From contig JACRDC010000054.1 in assembly GCA_016218705.1 (NCBI GenBank), forward strand, positions 1 through 40,124: a DNA stretch of 40,124 nucleotides. Direction: 5' to 3'. The DNA is from Desulfarculus sp. GTDB lineage: Bacteria > Desulfobacterota > Desulfarculia > Desulfarculales > Desulfarculaceae. Positions 1-9,070 of the stretch are shown one piece after another. The first letter of the stretch is position 1. Each line of letters opens with the position of its first letter. The notes under the pieces are model-generated. The model saw only the letters and a list, made by a program, of their open reading frames with translations. It made no database searches and was not told where the DNA came from. Made by a program: the position numbers and the translations under genes.

Positions 1-36
1 GGCCTTGCGGCCAGGGCCAAGGCTGCCGGCTCCCGT
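1..36 (+). repeat. Family A repeat, partial copy cut by window edge
   Basis: This is the right half of a family A unit. It runs from GGCCTTGCGGCC to GGCTCCCGT and matches 105-140 almost base for base. The period between this copy and the next is 104 bp, and the flanking sequence (CCGGGAAAA..GGT.TTAAT) also repeats, so the two form a short tandem array. The left half lies outside the window. Confidence 0.8.
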
Positions 37-70
37 ACAGAGGTAGTTCCGGGAAAAGGGTTTTAATATG

Positions 71-140
71 GCCCGGTGCCCGGGCTGGCATATACGGGTC
101 GGGTGGCCTTGCGGCCAGGGCCAAGGCTGCCGGCTCCCGT
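71..140 (+). repeat. Family A repeat, full copy
   Basis: A full 70 bp unit that starts GCCCGGTGCCCGGG and ends GGCTCCCGT. It can fold into a long imperfect hairpin: ACGGG near 95 pairs with CCCGT at 136-140, and GCCTTG at 106-111 pairs with CAAGGC at 122-127. Related copies lie at 3654, 15522 and, reversed, 38571. Bases 141-323 hold the tail of the tandem unit, the family B pair and the livH leader; no gene was seen in 1-323. Confidence 0.8.
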
Positions 141-169
141 AGAGATGTGGCCCCGGGAAAACGGTCTTA

Positions 170-246
170 ATGTAGGGGCGGGGTTTACCCCCGCCCGCTA
201 GGGCCTCGCCCAGAAATTGCACGGGAGGGGGTAAACCCCTCCCCTA
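170..246. repeat. Family B palindrome, inverted pair
   Basis: Two GC-rich palindromic arms face each other. The left arm, 170-197, reads ATGTAGGGGCGGGG with a TTTA centre; the right arm, 221-246, is its imperfect reverse complement. A 23 bp spacer separates them. Here the GTAGGGG ends point outward, the opposite of the pairs at 28481 and 34016. It lies just upstream of the liv operon. Confidence 0.8.
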
Positions 247-323
247 CGAAAACAGAAAACGCATTCGCCCCGGTTTTCATGCAGGCAGGAGGGTTATCCC
301 CCTCTCCCTTGGAAGTAGGTTGC

Positions 324-1217
324 ATGGATTTCGCCTCCCACATAACCCTGGCCGCCCTGGGCCAGCAGATTCTGGTGGGCCTTAGCCGCACCACCATCCT
401 GTTCATCGTCTCCTCGGGCCTGAGCCTGATCCTGGGCGTCCTGCGCATACCCAACGTCTCCCACGGATCCCTGTACATGATCGGGGCCTTTGCCACCTAC
501 TCGGTGGCCACCCTCATCGGCGGCACCACGGGCTTCTGGCTGGGGCTGATCCTGGCCCCCCTTTTGGTGGCCCTCTTGAGCCTGGTGGTGGAGCGCGGGC
601 TCTTCTGCCACCTCTACGAGCGCGAGCATTTGATGCTCCTGTTGTTCACCTTCTCGCTGACGCTGGTCTTCGGCGACCTGGTCAAGCTGGTCTGGGGCTC
701 CGACTTCCGCTCGCTCTCCCTTCCGCCAACCATTCAGGGCTCCTTCACCTTGCTGGGCCTGCCCTTCCCGCGCTACAACCTCTTCCTGCTGGTGCTGGGC
801 CCCCTAGTGGCCTGGGGCCTGTGGTTTCTGACCAACCGCACCAAGATCGGCAAGATCGCCCGCGCCGCCGCCGTGGACCGCGAGATGGTGGCGGCCATGG
901 GCATCAACGTCAGTTGGATCTTCGCGGCGGTGTTCTGCATCGGCTGCTTTCTGGCCGGCCTGGGCGGCGCCCTGGTGGCCCCCACCCAGAACATCACCCA
1001 GGGCATGGGGCACGCCATCATCATGGAGGGCTTCCTCATCGTCATCATCGGCGGCCTGGGCAACATCTGGGGCGCCCTGCTGGGGGCCTTGATCTTCGGC
1101 CTGACCGACGCCGTGGGCATCCTGGTCTGGCCCCAGTTCGCCATCGTCTTCCCCTACCTGGCGGTGGTGGTGGTGCTCTTGTTCCGCCCCCGTGGGCTGC
1201 TTCGGTCCACCTGGTGA
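324..1217 (+). CDS. livH: Branched-chain amino acid ABC transporter permease LivH
   Basis: An inner-membrane permease of the LivH/BPD_transp_2 family, about 297 residues, that forms half of the channel of a high-affinity branched-chain amino acid (or similar) importer. The protein is almost wholly hydrophobic and has the family features SSGLSLILGVLRIPNVSHGSLYM near the N-terminus and a conserved GGLGNIWGALLGA loop near residues 245-257. An in-frame ATG at 279 exists, but the ATG at 324 is preferred: GGAAG lies 8 bases before it and the family N-terminus begins there. It is the first of four same-strand genes, livH-livM-livG-livF. The substrate-binding protein is not in view, so substrate specificity is inferred from family alone. 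Confidence 0.9.
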   Translation: MDFASHITLAALGQQILVGLSRTTILFIVSSGLSLILGVLRIPNVSHGSLYMIGAFATYSVATLIGGTTGFWLGLILAPLLVALLSLVVERGLFCHLYEREHLMLLLFTFSLTLVFGDLVKLVWGSDFRSLSLPPTIQGSFTLLGLPFPRYNLFLLVLGPLVAWGLWFLTNRTKIGKIARAAAVDREMVAAMGINVSWIFAAVFCIGCFLAGLGGALVAPTQNITQGMGHAIIMEGFLIVIIGGLGNIWGALLGALIFGLTDAVGILVWPQFAIVFPYLAVVVVLLFRPRGLLRSTW

Positions 1218-1257
1218 TGGCCCGGCCCGGTCCGGCATAATAGAGGAGAACGTCCCC

Positions 1258-2217
1258 TTGTCGCCCTTGACCCCAGAACGCCGCAATCTGGCCCTGCTGT
1301 TGTTCCTGGGCCTGGGCCTGGCCCTGTTGCCGGCCATGGCCAGCCGCTTCTACGTCTATTTCACGGCCCTGATACTGGTCACCGGCCTTCTGGCCACCAG
1401 CCTGAACATGGTGCTGGGCTTCGGCGGCATGTACCAGTTCCACCACGCCGTGTTTTACGGCCTGGGGGCCTATGCCGCGGCGCTCACCCTCAACAAGACC
1501 ACCCTGTGGCCCTGGCTGGGGCTCCTGGCCGGGCCGCTGGCCGCCGCCCTGCTGAGCCTGGTCATGGGCCTGATCTGCCTCAGGCTATCCAAGCTCTACT
1601 TCGGCATGCTGCAAATCTCCCTGGGCTCGCTGGTGTGGGCCATCGTCTTCCGCTGGTACTCCTTCACCGGCGGCGACGACGGCATCCATGGGGTCAAGCT
1701 GCCCGAGGCCATCGCGGGCATCACCGGCTCCTACTACTTCTGCCTGGCGGTGACGGTGACCTGCCTGTTTTTGATGCACCGCGTCATCACCTCGCCCTTT
1801 GGCCAGACCTTCCAGGCCATCCGCGACAACCCCGAGCGGGCCGCCGCCCTGGGGGTGCCGGTAAAACGCCACCAACTGCTGGGCCTGGTCATCGCCGGCT
1901 TCTTCGGGGGCGTGGCCGGGGTGCTCTTCATGGCCGTGGAGAATTCGGTCTTCCCGGACCTCTTGTTCTGGACGCTGTCCCTGGAGGTGCTGGTGATGTG
2001 CCTGCTTGGCGGCTGGTACACCTTCCTGGGACCAATGCTGGGGGCGGCCATCATAGTGAGTCTGCGCACCGTGGTGGGCATCTACACCGAGTACTGGACC
2101 CTGGTGCTGGGCGTGATACTGATGCTCTTGATCTTCTTTTTGCCCCAGGGCGTGCTGGGCTACCTGCTCAGCCGCTGGCACCGGCCCGGCCAGCCGGCCC
2201 TGGCCAAGGACAAGTAG
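1258..2217 (+). CDS. livM: Branched-chain amino acid ABC transporter permease LivM
   Basis: The second permease of the importer, about 319 residues and highly hydrophobic. It shows the LivM signature ATSLNMVLGFGGMYQFHHAV and, further on, AIRDNPERAAALGVPV followed by FFGGVAGVLF. The start chosen is TTG at 1258, because a strong GAGGAG site ends 9 bases before it and translation from there gives a normal LivM N-terminus. An in-frame ATG at 1192 would overlap livH and adds a Gly/Pro-rich stretch unlike the family. The stop codon touches the livG start, so the two are probably translationally coupled. Confidence 0.88.
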   Translation: MSPLTPERRNLALLLFLGLGLALLPAMASRFYVYFTALILVTGLLATSLNMVLGFGGMYQFHHAVFYGLGAYAAALTLNKTTLWPWLGLLAGPLAAALLSLVMGLICLRLSKLYFGMLQISLGSLVWAIVFRWYSFTGGDDGIHGVKLPEAIAGITGSYYFCLAVTVTCLFLMHRVITSPFGQTFQAIRDNPERAAALGVPVKRHQLLGLVIAGFFGGVAGVLFMAVENSVFPDLLFWTLSLEVLVMCLLGGWYTFLGPMLGAAIIVSLRTVVGIYTEYWTLVLGVILMLLIFFLPQGVLGYLLSRWHRPGQPALAKDK

Positions 2218-2953
<736 letters not shown>

Positions 2954-2961
<8 letters not shown>

Positions 2962-3649
2962 GGTCAAGGGCATACACACCTACTACGGCCTGAGCCACAT
3001 CCTCTTCGGCGTGTCGCTGAGCGTGCAAAAGGGCGAGATCGTCTGCGTGCTGGGGCGCAACGGCGCCGGCAAAAGCACCATCATGCGCAGCATCATGGGG
3101 CTCACCCCGCCTCGCGAGGGTTCGATCGCCTTCAAGGGGCGCGAGGTGGCCGGGGTCAAGCCCCACCTGCTGGCCCGTCAGGGCCTGGGCTACGTGCCCG
3201 ACGACCGCCGGGTCTTCGCCGACCTGACCGTGGGCGAGAACCTGGAGATCGTGGCCAGGCCGGGCATGGGCGGCGGCTGGAGCAAGGAGCGGGTCTACGA
3301 GTTCTTCCCGCCGCTGGGGGTCATTGACGGCCGCCAGGCCGGCTTTCTTAGCGGCGGCGAGCAGCAGATGCTCACCATCGCCCGCGCGCTGATGACCAAC
3401 CCCGACTTTCTGCTATTGGACGAGCCCACCGAGGGCCTGGCGCCCCTGGTGGTGAAGATGCTGGCCGAGCAGATCGCCCGCCTCAAGCAAACCGGCCTGA
3501 CCGTGCTCTTGGCCGAGCAGAACCAGGAGGTGGCCCTGAGCCTTAGCGACCGGGGCTACATCCTGGACAACGGCCAGATACGCTACTCGGGCAGCATTGA
3601 CGATCTCAGGGCCAACGAGGAAATCCGCCGCAAGTACCTGTTGGTCTAG
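2954..3649 (+). CDS. livF: Branched-chain amino acid ABC transporter ATPase LivF
   Basis: The second ATPase of the importer, 231 residues. Walker A is GRNGAGKS (34-41), the signature is LSGGEQQ (132-138) and Walker B is FLLLDEPTEGLAP (from 152). The EPTEGLAP form is characteristic of LivF. It starts inside the last codons of livG, consistent with coupled translation. It is the last gene of the operon; a family A repeat begins 4 bases after its stop codon. Confidence 0.92.
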
Positions 3650-3653
3650 CGGC

Positions 3654-3724
3654 GGCCCGGTGCCCGGGCCGGCGGATACTGGCCGGGAGGCGGCCTAGCC
3701 TTGGCCAGCGCCGGTGGCTCCCGT
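3654..3724 (+). repeat. Family A repeat at 3' end of livF
   Basis: It starts GCCCGGTGCCCGGG 4 bases after the livF stop and ends GGCTCCCGT. The central stem has changed to GGCC..GGCC but still pairs. It may act as a 3' hairpin on the liv mRNA; no U-run follows, so it is not a standard intrinsic terminator. Confidence 0.75.
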
Positions 3725-3748
3725 TGCGAGACTCGTCCCAAAAAATAC

Positions 3749-3772
3749 ACGGGCGGGGGTAAACCCCGCCCG
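3749..3772. repeat. Family B palindrome, single arm
   Basis: A lone family B palindrome (CGGGCGGGG, a TAAA centre, CCCCGCCCG), without the usual inverted partner. It sits between convergent livF and the membrane gene ending at 3843. Confidence 0.7.
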
Positions 3773-3842
3773 CTCTTCATGGCCGATGAAGATGGGTCCG
3801 CCGCTGCCCCCTGGCGGTGACGGCATTCACCCAGCCCCCGCC

Positions 3843-4466
3843 CTATTCCTTATCCCCCCGGCGGTCGGCGGCCATCTGGCAGCCCCAGGCCGCCACCACC
3901 AAGAACAACAGCACCGTGCCCAAGAGGGTCATGCTGGCCTTGGTGCCCAGCCACAGGATGAGGAAGAAGCTGGTGCCGATGGTGCCCAGGATGCTGCCGC
4001 AGGTGCCGATGGCGTAGAGGTTGCCGGCGCCCTGGCCGGCCAGGCGGTGGTCGCGCACCAGAAGCTGCACGGTGTAGGGCGAGACGGTGCCCAAAAAGGC
4101 CGTGGGCAGGGTGAATAGGAACAGCGAGGCGAACAGAGGCCCCAGGCGCTGACCCAGGTTGAGTTCGAAGAGCCACTCGCAGATGGGCCAGGCATAGATG
4201 GGGAAGAAGGAAATCAAGAGGGCCGGCGCGAACAGGAGCACGGACAGCCCCCGGAAGGAGCTGCCCCGGCTGGAGAGGACCCCGCCTCCGTAGTAGCCCG
4301 CCGCCAGGCCCAGCATGAAGACGCTAATCAGGCTGCCCCACACGAAGATGGAGTTGCCGAAGAAGGGCGCCAGCACCCGGCTGCCCAGTATCTCGAAGGC
4401 CATCACCACCGCGCCGCTGACAAAGGTGATGAAGTAGACGGCCCAGGCCAGGTAGCGCGCGCTCAT
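3843..4466 (-). CDS. Spermidine-synthase-associated membrane protein
   Basis: A 207-residue integral membrane protein with about six hydrophobic segments (near 8-28, 38-60, 74-94, 105-130, 143-168 and 172-195). The N-terminal FVSGAVVMAFEILGSRVLAPFFG and the later FLGTVSPYTVQLLV resemble the membrane half of fused MFS/spermidine-synthase-like proteins. Its ATG overlaps the stop of the upstream spermidine-synthase-like gene (ATGA), so the two are co-translated. In the usual fused form the membrane part comes first; here it is separate and second. The transported molecule, if any, is unknown. Confidence 0.72.
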   Translation of the reverse strand: MSARYLAWAVYFITFVSGAVVMAFEILGSRVLAPFFGNSIFVWGSLISVFMLGLAAGYYGGGVLSSRGSSFRGLSVLLFAPALLISFFPIYAWPICEWLFELNLGQRLGPLFASLFLFTLPTAFLGTVSPYTVQLLVRDHRLAGQGAGNLYAIGTCGSILGTIGTSFFLILWLGTKASMTLLGTVLLFLVVAAWGCQMAADRRGDKE

Positions 4467-5434
4467 GGCCGGCCCTCCCCGGGGGCCGAGGCCTCCAGGT
4501 TCCTGAGCAGGTTCACCGGCGCGAAGTCGTCGGTGAGCACCTTGTCCTCCACCCGCCGTCCGGTGAAGCAGGCGTACTCGCTTTTCACCCGCGCCGCCAG
4601 GTCGAAGCTCCAGGCCCGGCCCTTGGCCAAGGCCCGCGCCCGCGCCTCGGCCTGTTCGGCGCTGACCTGGCGGGCGTCCTGGGTGGCGATGAAGATATAG
4701 TTGGCCCCGCCGCCGGCCTGCAAGAGGTAAAGCTGGGGGAAGACCTCCTGGTAGGTCTTGATCTGGGCCGTGAAGTAGCGGTTGAGCCCCTGGCTCCAGA
4801 CGTTGCTGGCCACCACCCCGCCGGGCTTGAGCCGCGAGCGTGTCAGTTCCAAAAACTCACGCGTGGTGAGGTGGAAGGGCACCGCGTGGTCGTTGTAGGC
4901 GTCCAGGAAGATCAGGTCGTAGCGCTGGGGGTTGCGCTTCATGAACAGCCGCCCGTCGTTCACCGCCACCTTCATGCCCTCGTCGGCCTTGAAGCTCAGG
5001 TACTTCTCGGCCACGCGCACCACCTCGGGGTCTATCTCGGCGATGTCCATGCGTGCCTGTGGGAAGAGCAGGCGCAGGTACATGGGCATGGAGCCGCCGC
5101 CCAGGCCCACGAAGAGCACCTCCTGGGGCTCGCGCTCCAAAAAGGCCAGGGCCGCGAAGGCGCTCTGGGTGTAGGCGAAGGTGAGCACCTCGGGCCGGCC
5201 CGGCATCACCGCGCTCTGGTGGCCCATGGCGCGGTTGAAGGACAGATAGCGCAGGCCGCTGGCCGCCTCTATGACCATGATGTGGTGGTAGAGCGAGTCG
5301 GCCTCAAAGAGCATGCGGCCTGACTCGGCGGCCGGCGCCCCGGCGGGCCAGCACAGGAGCAGCAGGGCCAGCAGGGCCAGGCACGGCCCCGGGCGGGGGC
5401 GGCGGTGGCGGTGTCGCGCGAAGATGGGGTTCAT
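4463..5434 (-). CDS. Secreted spermidine-synthase-like protein
   Basis: A 323-residue protein with the Rossmann fold of spermidine synthases. Visible elements are the nucleoside-binding GLGGGSMP (110-117), an acidic AEIDP (132-136), NDGRLF (159-164) and LDAYND (178-182). These suggest binding of S-adenosylmethionine or a derivative. The N-terminus is basic, then a strongly hydrophobic stretch (about 18-29), then APAAE (33-37), which looks like a Sec signal peptide or anchor. That would place the enzyme domain outside the cytoplasm, unusual for polyamine synthesis. It overlaps the membrane protein gene by 4 bases. Polyamine synthesis itself is not supported; the substrate is unknown. Confidence 0.7.
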   Translation of the reverse strand: MNPIFARHRHRRPRPGPCLALLALLLLCWPAGAPAAESGRMLFEADSLYHHIMVIEAASGLRYLSFNRAMGHQSAVMPGRPEVLTFAYTQSAFAALAFLEREPQEVLFVGLGGGSMPMYLRLLFPQARMDIAEIDPEVVRVAEKYLSFKADEGMKVAVNDGRLFMKRNPQRYDLIFLDAYNDHAVPFHLTTREFLELTRSRLKPGGVVASNVWSQGLNRYFTAQIKTYQEVFPQLYLLQAGGGANYIFIATQDARQVSAEQAEARARALAKGRAWSFDLAARVKSEYACFTGRRVEDKVLTDDFAPVNLLRNLEASAPGEGRP

Positions 5435-5469
5435 GTTGGTCCCATGGGGTTACTGGCCAGGTGGCGGTC

Positions 5470-6828
5470 CTAATTGCGCAGGGCGCCCACGGGGGCCGGC
5501 AGGCGGCCGCCCCGGGCGATGAACTTCTCGCCGCTGAAGGGGTTGAGGGCCATCACCGGGGCGCGGCCCAACAGCCCGCCGAAGTCCACGGCCTGGCCGG
5601 CCTTGAGCCCCGGGGCCGGGATGACCCGCACGCCGGTGGTCTTGTTGCCCACCATGCCGATGGCCAGCTCGTCGGCGATCAAGGCCGCCAGGGCGTGGGG
5701 CGGCGTGTCGCCGGGCACCGCGAACATGTCCAGGCCCACCGAGCAGACCGCGGTCATGGCCTCCAGCTTCTCCAGGGTGAGCGCCCCGCACTCCACGGCC
5801 TCGATCATGGCCAGGTCCTCGCTCACCGGGATGAAGGTGCCCGAAAGCCCGCCCACGTGGCCGGATGCCATGGCCCCACCGCGCTTGACCGCGTCTATCA
5901 AGAGCGCCAGGGCGGCGGTGGTGCCGGGCGCGCCCACCCGCTCCAGGCCCATGGCCTCCAGGATGCGCCCCACCGAGTCGCCCACCATGGTGGTGGGGGC
6001 CAGGCTGATGTCCACCACCCCGAAGGCCACCCCCAGGCGGCGGGCCAGCTCGCGCCCCACCATCTCGCCGGCGCGGGTGATCTTGAAGACCGTGCGCCGG
6101 ATGATGTCGCTCAGGGTGGTGAGATCGCAGTCGGGGTGCTGGGCCACCACGGCGCGCACCACGCCCGGGCCGCTGATGCCCACGTTAAGCGCGCAGTCGC
6201 CCTCGCCGGCGCCGTGGAAGGCCCCGGCCATGAAGGGGTTGTCCTCGGGGGCGTTGGCAAAGGCCACGAACTTGGCGCAGGCGATGCCTAAAGGCGCCGC
6301 CGCGGCCATGTCTTTCAGGATATGCCCCAGACGGGCGATGGCGTCCAGGTTCATGCCCGCCGCCGTGCTGGCCAGGTTGAGGAACCCGCACAGCCGCGAG
6401 GTCTGCCCCAGGGCCTGGGGCAGGGACTCCATGAGCCGCCGGTCGGCGGCCGTGGCGGCCTTGTGCACCAGGGCGCCGAAGCCGCCGATGAAGTCCACGC
6501 CCGCCTCGCTGGCGGCCTGGTCCAGGGCCTGGGCCAGATACAGGGGCGCGCGCTCCTCGGGGCAGGGCTCGATGAGCCAGGCCGCCGGGGTGATGGACAG
6601 GCGCTTGTTGACGATGGGTAGGCCGAGCGCCTCGCTCACCTCGCCGGCCTCGCGCACCAGCCGCCCGCCCAGGTCGGCCAGGCGCCGGCGGCAGGCCTCG
6701 GCCAGGCGCAGGTGGTCGGGGTGGGCCAGGTCCTTGAGGTTGACGCCCAGCGTCACCGCGCGGATGTCGAAGTTGTGGAACAGGATCATGCCGGCGGTTT
6801 CGTAGGCCTCTTCAACGCTGATGGTCAT
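5470..6828 (-). CDS. UPF0210 (DUF711) family protein
   Basis: A 452-residue cytoplasmic protein that matches the UPF0210/DUF711 family. It begins TISVEEAYETAGMI and carries NFDIRAVTLGV, a glycine-rich GGFGAL stretch, the NVGISGPGVV segment and a C-terminal NPFSGEKFIARGGR. The family is widely conserved and almost always lies next to a small ACT-domain protein (UPF0237), as here, where the ACT gene ends 4 bases upstream of this ATG. The biochemical role is not established. The pairing suggests that the ACT protein binds a small ligand and controls this one. Confidence 0.88.
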   Translation of the reverse strand: MTISVEEAYETAGMILFHNFDIRAVTLGVNLKDLAHPDHLRLAEACRRRLADLGGRLVREAGEVSEALGLPIVNKRLSITPAAWLIEPCPEERAPLYLAQALDQAASEAGVDFIGGFGALVHKAATAADRRLMESLPQALGQTSRLCGFLNLASTAAGMNLDAIARLGHILKDMAAAAPLGIACAKFVAFANAPEDNPFMAGAFHGAGEGDCALNVGISGPGVVRAVVAQHPDCDLTTLSDIIRRTVFKITRAGEMVGRELARRLGVAFGVVDISLAPTTMVGDSVGRILEAMGLERVGAPGTTAALALLIDAVKRGGAMASGHVGGLSGTFIPVSEDLAMIEAVECGALTLEKLEAMTAVCSVGLDMFAVPGDTPPHALAALIADELAIGMVGNKTTGVRVIPAPGLKAGQAVDFGGLLGRAPVMALNPFSGEKFIARGGRLPAPVGALRN

Positions 6829-6832
6829 GGCC

Positions 6833-7111
6833 CTATACCCTGTGCATGGCTTTGACCACCGACTCGTTGTGCACCATCACGGTCAGCCCCATGGCGGCGC
6901 CCACCTCCTCCAGGCCCTGGCGCAGGCCCGAGAGCCCCACCTTGCAGCCGCTGACGTCGGCCAGCATGGTCATGACGAAGGTGCCGTCCATGACCTTCTG
7001 CTGCACGTCCTCGATGTTGGCGCCGTGCTCAAAGAGCAGAGTGCTGACGCGGGCGATGATGCCCTTCTGGTCGGTGCCGATGACCACCACGAAGACGCGT
7101 TCCCGTTCCAT
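6833..7111 (-). CDS. ACT domain protein (UPF0237 family)
   Basis: A single ACT domain of 92 residues. It has the IGTDQKGIIARVSTLLFEHGANIEDVQQ core typical of ligand-binding ACT domains related to the GcvR type. Start at 7111: AGGAG lies about 8 bases upstream and the product matches the family length. A longer frame begins at 7210, but it would add 33 Pro-rich residues and overlap nth. It probably forms dimers that sense an amino acid and regulate the adjacent UPF0210 protein; this is inferred from pairing. Confidence 0.88.
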   Translation of the reverse strand: MERERVFVVVIGTDQKGIIARVSTLLFEHGANIEDVQQKVMDGTFVMTMLADVSGCKVGLSGLRQGLEEVGAAMGLTVMVHNESVVKAMHRV

Positions 7112-7128
7112 GATCGCCGCGCTCCTGT

Positions 7129-7800
7129 CTAGGCCGGGGTGTGTGCCTGGCCGTGGGGGCAATGGGGCAAGAGAAGGCACTCCGGGCAGCGGGGCTTCTT
7201 GGCCTGGCACACCCGCCGGCCGTGCAGGATGACCTGGTGGCTGAAGAGCGTCCAGCGTTTTGGGGGCACCAGGGCCATCAGGTCGAACTCCACCTTGACC
7301 GGGTCGTCCTGGGTGGTGAAACCCAGGCGCTTGGCCACCCGGCCCACATGGGTGTCCACGGTGATGCCCGGTATGCCGAAGGCGTCGCCCAGCACCACGT
7401 TGGCCGTCTTGCGCCCCACGCCCGGCAGCTTGACCAGATCATCCAGGTTGCCCGGCACAATCCCCCCGTGGCGCTCCACCAAGGCCCGGGCCGCCCCCTG
7501 GAGGGACTTGGCCTTGTTGCGGAAAAACCCGGTGGAGCGGATCAGCTCCATGAGTTCCTCTGGCTCGGCCTTTGCCATGGCCTCCGGGCCGGGCAGGCGG
7601 GCAAAAAGCCCGGGCGTGACCTGGTTGACCCGCTCGTCGGTGCACTGGGCCGAGAGGATGGTAGCCACCAAAAGCTGCCAGGGGTCCTGGTGGTCCAGGG
7701 TGCACTTGGCCTGGGGGTAGAGCCTGTCGAGGAGACCCAGCACCGCCCGCACCCGCGTTGGCGCGGGCGGCTGGCTGGGCGCCTTGGCTTGGGTGGTCAA
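7129..7800 (-). CDS. nth: Endonuclease III (DNA glycosylase/AP lyase)
   Basis: A base-excision repair enzyme that removes oxidised pyrimidines and cleaves abasic sites. The 223-residue protein has a helix-hairpin-helix LPGVGRKTA with catalytic Lys131, catalytic Asp149 in VDTHVGRV, and a C-terminal [4Fe-4S] loop with Cys at 198, 205, 208 and 214 (spacing 6-2-5, as expected). The start is TTG at 7800, with GGAG 8 bases upstream. It lies 5 bases after the cytosolic cyclophilin gene, in one minus-strand run. Confidence 0.95.
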   Translation of the reverse strand: MTTQAKAPSQPPAPTRVRAVLGLLDRLYPQAKCTLDHQDPWQLLVATILSAQCTDERVNQVTPGLFARLPGPEAMAKAEPEELMELIRSTGFFRNKAKSLQGAARALVERHGGIVPGNLDDLVKLPGVGRKTANVVLGDAFGIPGITVDTHVGRVAKRLGFTTQDDPVKVEFDLMALVPPKRWTLFSHQVILHGRRVCQAKKPRCPECLLLPHCPHGQAHTPA

Positions 7801-7805
7801 GCCGG

Positions 7806-8300
7806 CTACTCCACCACCTCGGCCTTGATGATGGTCACCGCCTCCCGGGGCACGTCATCGAACATGCCCTTGCTGCCGGTGGGCACGGCCTTGATCTTGT
7901 TGATTACGCCGTGGCCCTTGACCACCTTGCCGAAGACCGCGTAGCCCCAGCCCTGGGGGGTCTTGGAGGTGTGGTTGAGGAAGTCGTTGTTCTTGACGTT
8001 GATGAAGAACTGGGCGCTGGCGCTGTGGGGATCGTTGGTGCGGGCCATGGCCAGGGTGTAGGCCTCGTTCTTCAGGCCATTGTCAGCCTCGTTCTCCACG
8101 GGGTTCTTGGTGGGCTTCTGCTTCATGTCGGCGGTGAAGCCGCCGCCTTGGATCATGAACCCGTTGATGACCCGGTGGAAGATGGTGCCGTCATAGTGGC
8201 CGTCCTTGACGTAGGCCAGGAAGTTGGCCACCGATTTGGGGGCCTTGTCCTCGTAGAGTTCGACCTCGATCTCGCCCAGGCTGGTTTCGATTTTAACCAC
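7806..8300 (-). CDS. ppiB: Peptidyl-prolyl isomerase, cyclophilin type, cytosolic
   Basis: A 164-residue cyclophilin that speeds cis/trans isomerisation of prolyl bonds. The active-site segment [16 protein letters not shown] and [16 protein letters not shown] are present. There is no signal peptide, so it acts in the cytoplasm. The start is GTG at 8300 with AAGGAG 7 bases upstream. It is a close tandem duplicate of the gene at 8342-8962; long DNA stretches (for example around 7973-8036 and 8514-8577) are nearly identical. Confidence 0.93.
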   Translation of the reverse strand: MVKIETSLGEIEVELYEDKAPKSVANFLAYVKDGHYDGTIFHRVINGFMIQGGGFTADMKQKPTKNPVENEADNGLKNEAYTLAMARTNDPHSASAQFFINVKNNDFLNHTSKTPQGWGYAVFGKVVKGHGVINKIKAVPTGSKGMFDDVPREAVTIIKAEVVE

Positions 8301-8341
8301 GGGAATTCTCCTTATCCTTGAGGGCCTTGGCGTTGGGAGCC

Positions 8342-8962
8342 CTAGGGCTGCACCACCTCGGCCTTGATGATGGTCACCGGCTCCTTGGGCACGTTTTCAA
8401 ACATGCCCTTGCTGCTGGTGGATACGGACTCGATCTTGTTGACCACGCCTTGGCCCTTGACCACCTCGCCGAAGACCGTGTAGCCCCAGCCCTGGGGGGT
8501 CTTGGAGGTGTGGTTGAGGAAGTCGTTGTTCTTGACGTTGATGAAGAACTGGGCGCTGGCGCTGTGGGGGTCCTGGGTGCGGGCCATGGCCAGGGTGTAT
8601 ATCTCGTTCTTCAGGCCGTTGTCGGCCTCGTTGTCGATGGGGCTCTGGGTGGGCTTCTGCCTCATGTCGGCGGTGAACCCTCCCCCCTGGATCATGAAAC
8701 CGCTGATGACCCGGTGGAAGATGGTGCCGTCGTAATGACCCGCCTTGACGTAGGCCAGGAAGTTGGCCACCGACTTGGGGGCCTTGTCCTGGTAGAGCTC
8801 GACCTCGATGTCGCCCAGGCTGGTCTGGAGCCTCACCCGGGGATGGCCCCCGGCGGCGTTGGCCAGGTCCACGGAAAAAAGGCCGGCCCCACAGAGCAGG
8901 CCCACGGCCAGCAACGCCAGCCGGCTCAGGCCAAACCGGCGGGTCTGCGAGCGAGAATGCAC
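8342..8962 (-). CDS. ppiA: Peptidyl-prolyl isomerase, cyclophilin type, secreted
   Basis: A 206-residue cyclophilin nearly identical in its catalytic part to the next gene ([28 protein letters not shown]). It has an N-terminal signal peptide: basic [10 protein letters not shown], a hydrophobic [15 protein letters not shown] stretch and a likely cut after NAA. It should act in the periplasm. GTG at 8962 is preferred, with GGAGG 6 bases upstream; a TTG one codon earlier is only 3 bases from that site. It lies 41 bases upstream of the cytosolic copy. Confidence 0.9.
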   Translation of the reverse strand: MHSRSQTRRFGLSRLALLAVGLLCGAGLFSVDLANAAGGHPRVRLQTSLGDIEVELYQDKAPKSVANFLAYVKAGHYDGTIFHRVISGFMIQGGGFTADMRQKPTQSPIDNEADNGLKNEIYTLAMARTQDPHSASAQFFINVKNNDFLNHTSKTPQGWGYTVFGEVVKGQGVVNKIESVSTSSKGMFENVPKEPVTIIKAEVVQP

Positions 8963-9070
8963 CAAACACCTCCACGGATCAGGGGATTGGAGGGATCGGC
9001 CGCCACGGCCGGCCCCAAAAACTCATTTTTACCACAATCATGGGCTATAGCCAGCCCTGGCCTCGCGGGC

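Noticed and set aside
1-246. A CRISPR array, because of the tandem and palindromic repeats
   Set aside because: The period is 104 bp, the spacers are themselves repeated, and no cas gene is present.
279-323. ATG at 279 as the livH start
   Set aside because: It adds 15 residues (Gly/Ser/Pro) that do not fit the family, and the ATG at 324 has a better spaced ribosome site.
3843-5434. A broken fused spermidine synthase/transporter gene
   Set aside because: The membrane part comes second rather than first, the genes overlap by a tidy ATGA and the second has its own ribosome site, so two intact genes are more likely than a frameshift.
9047-9056. GGCTATAGCC palindrome after the LOG gene as terminator or operator
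   Set aside because: Ten bases only, no loop or T-run, and no second copy near a promoter.
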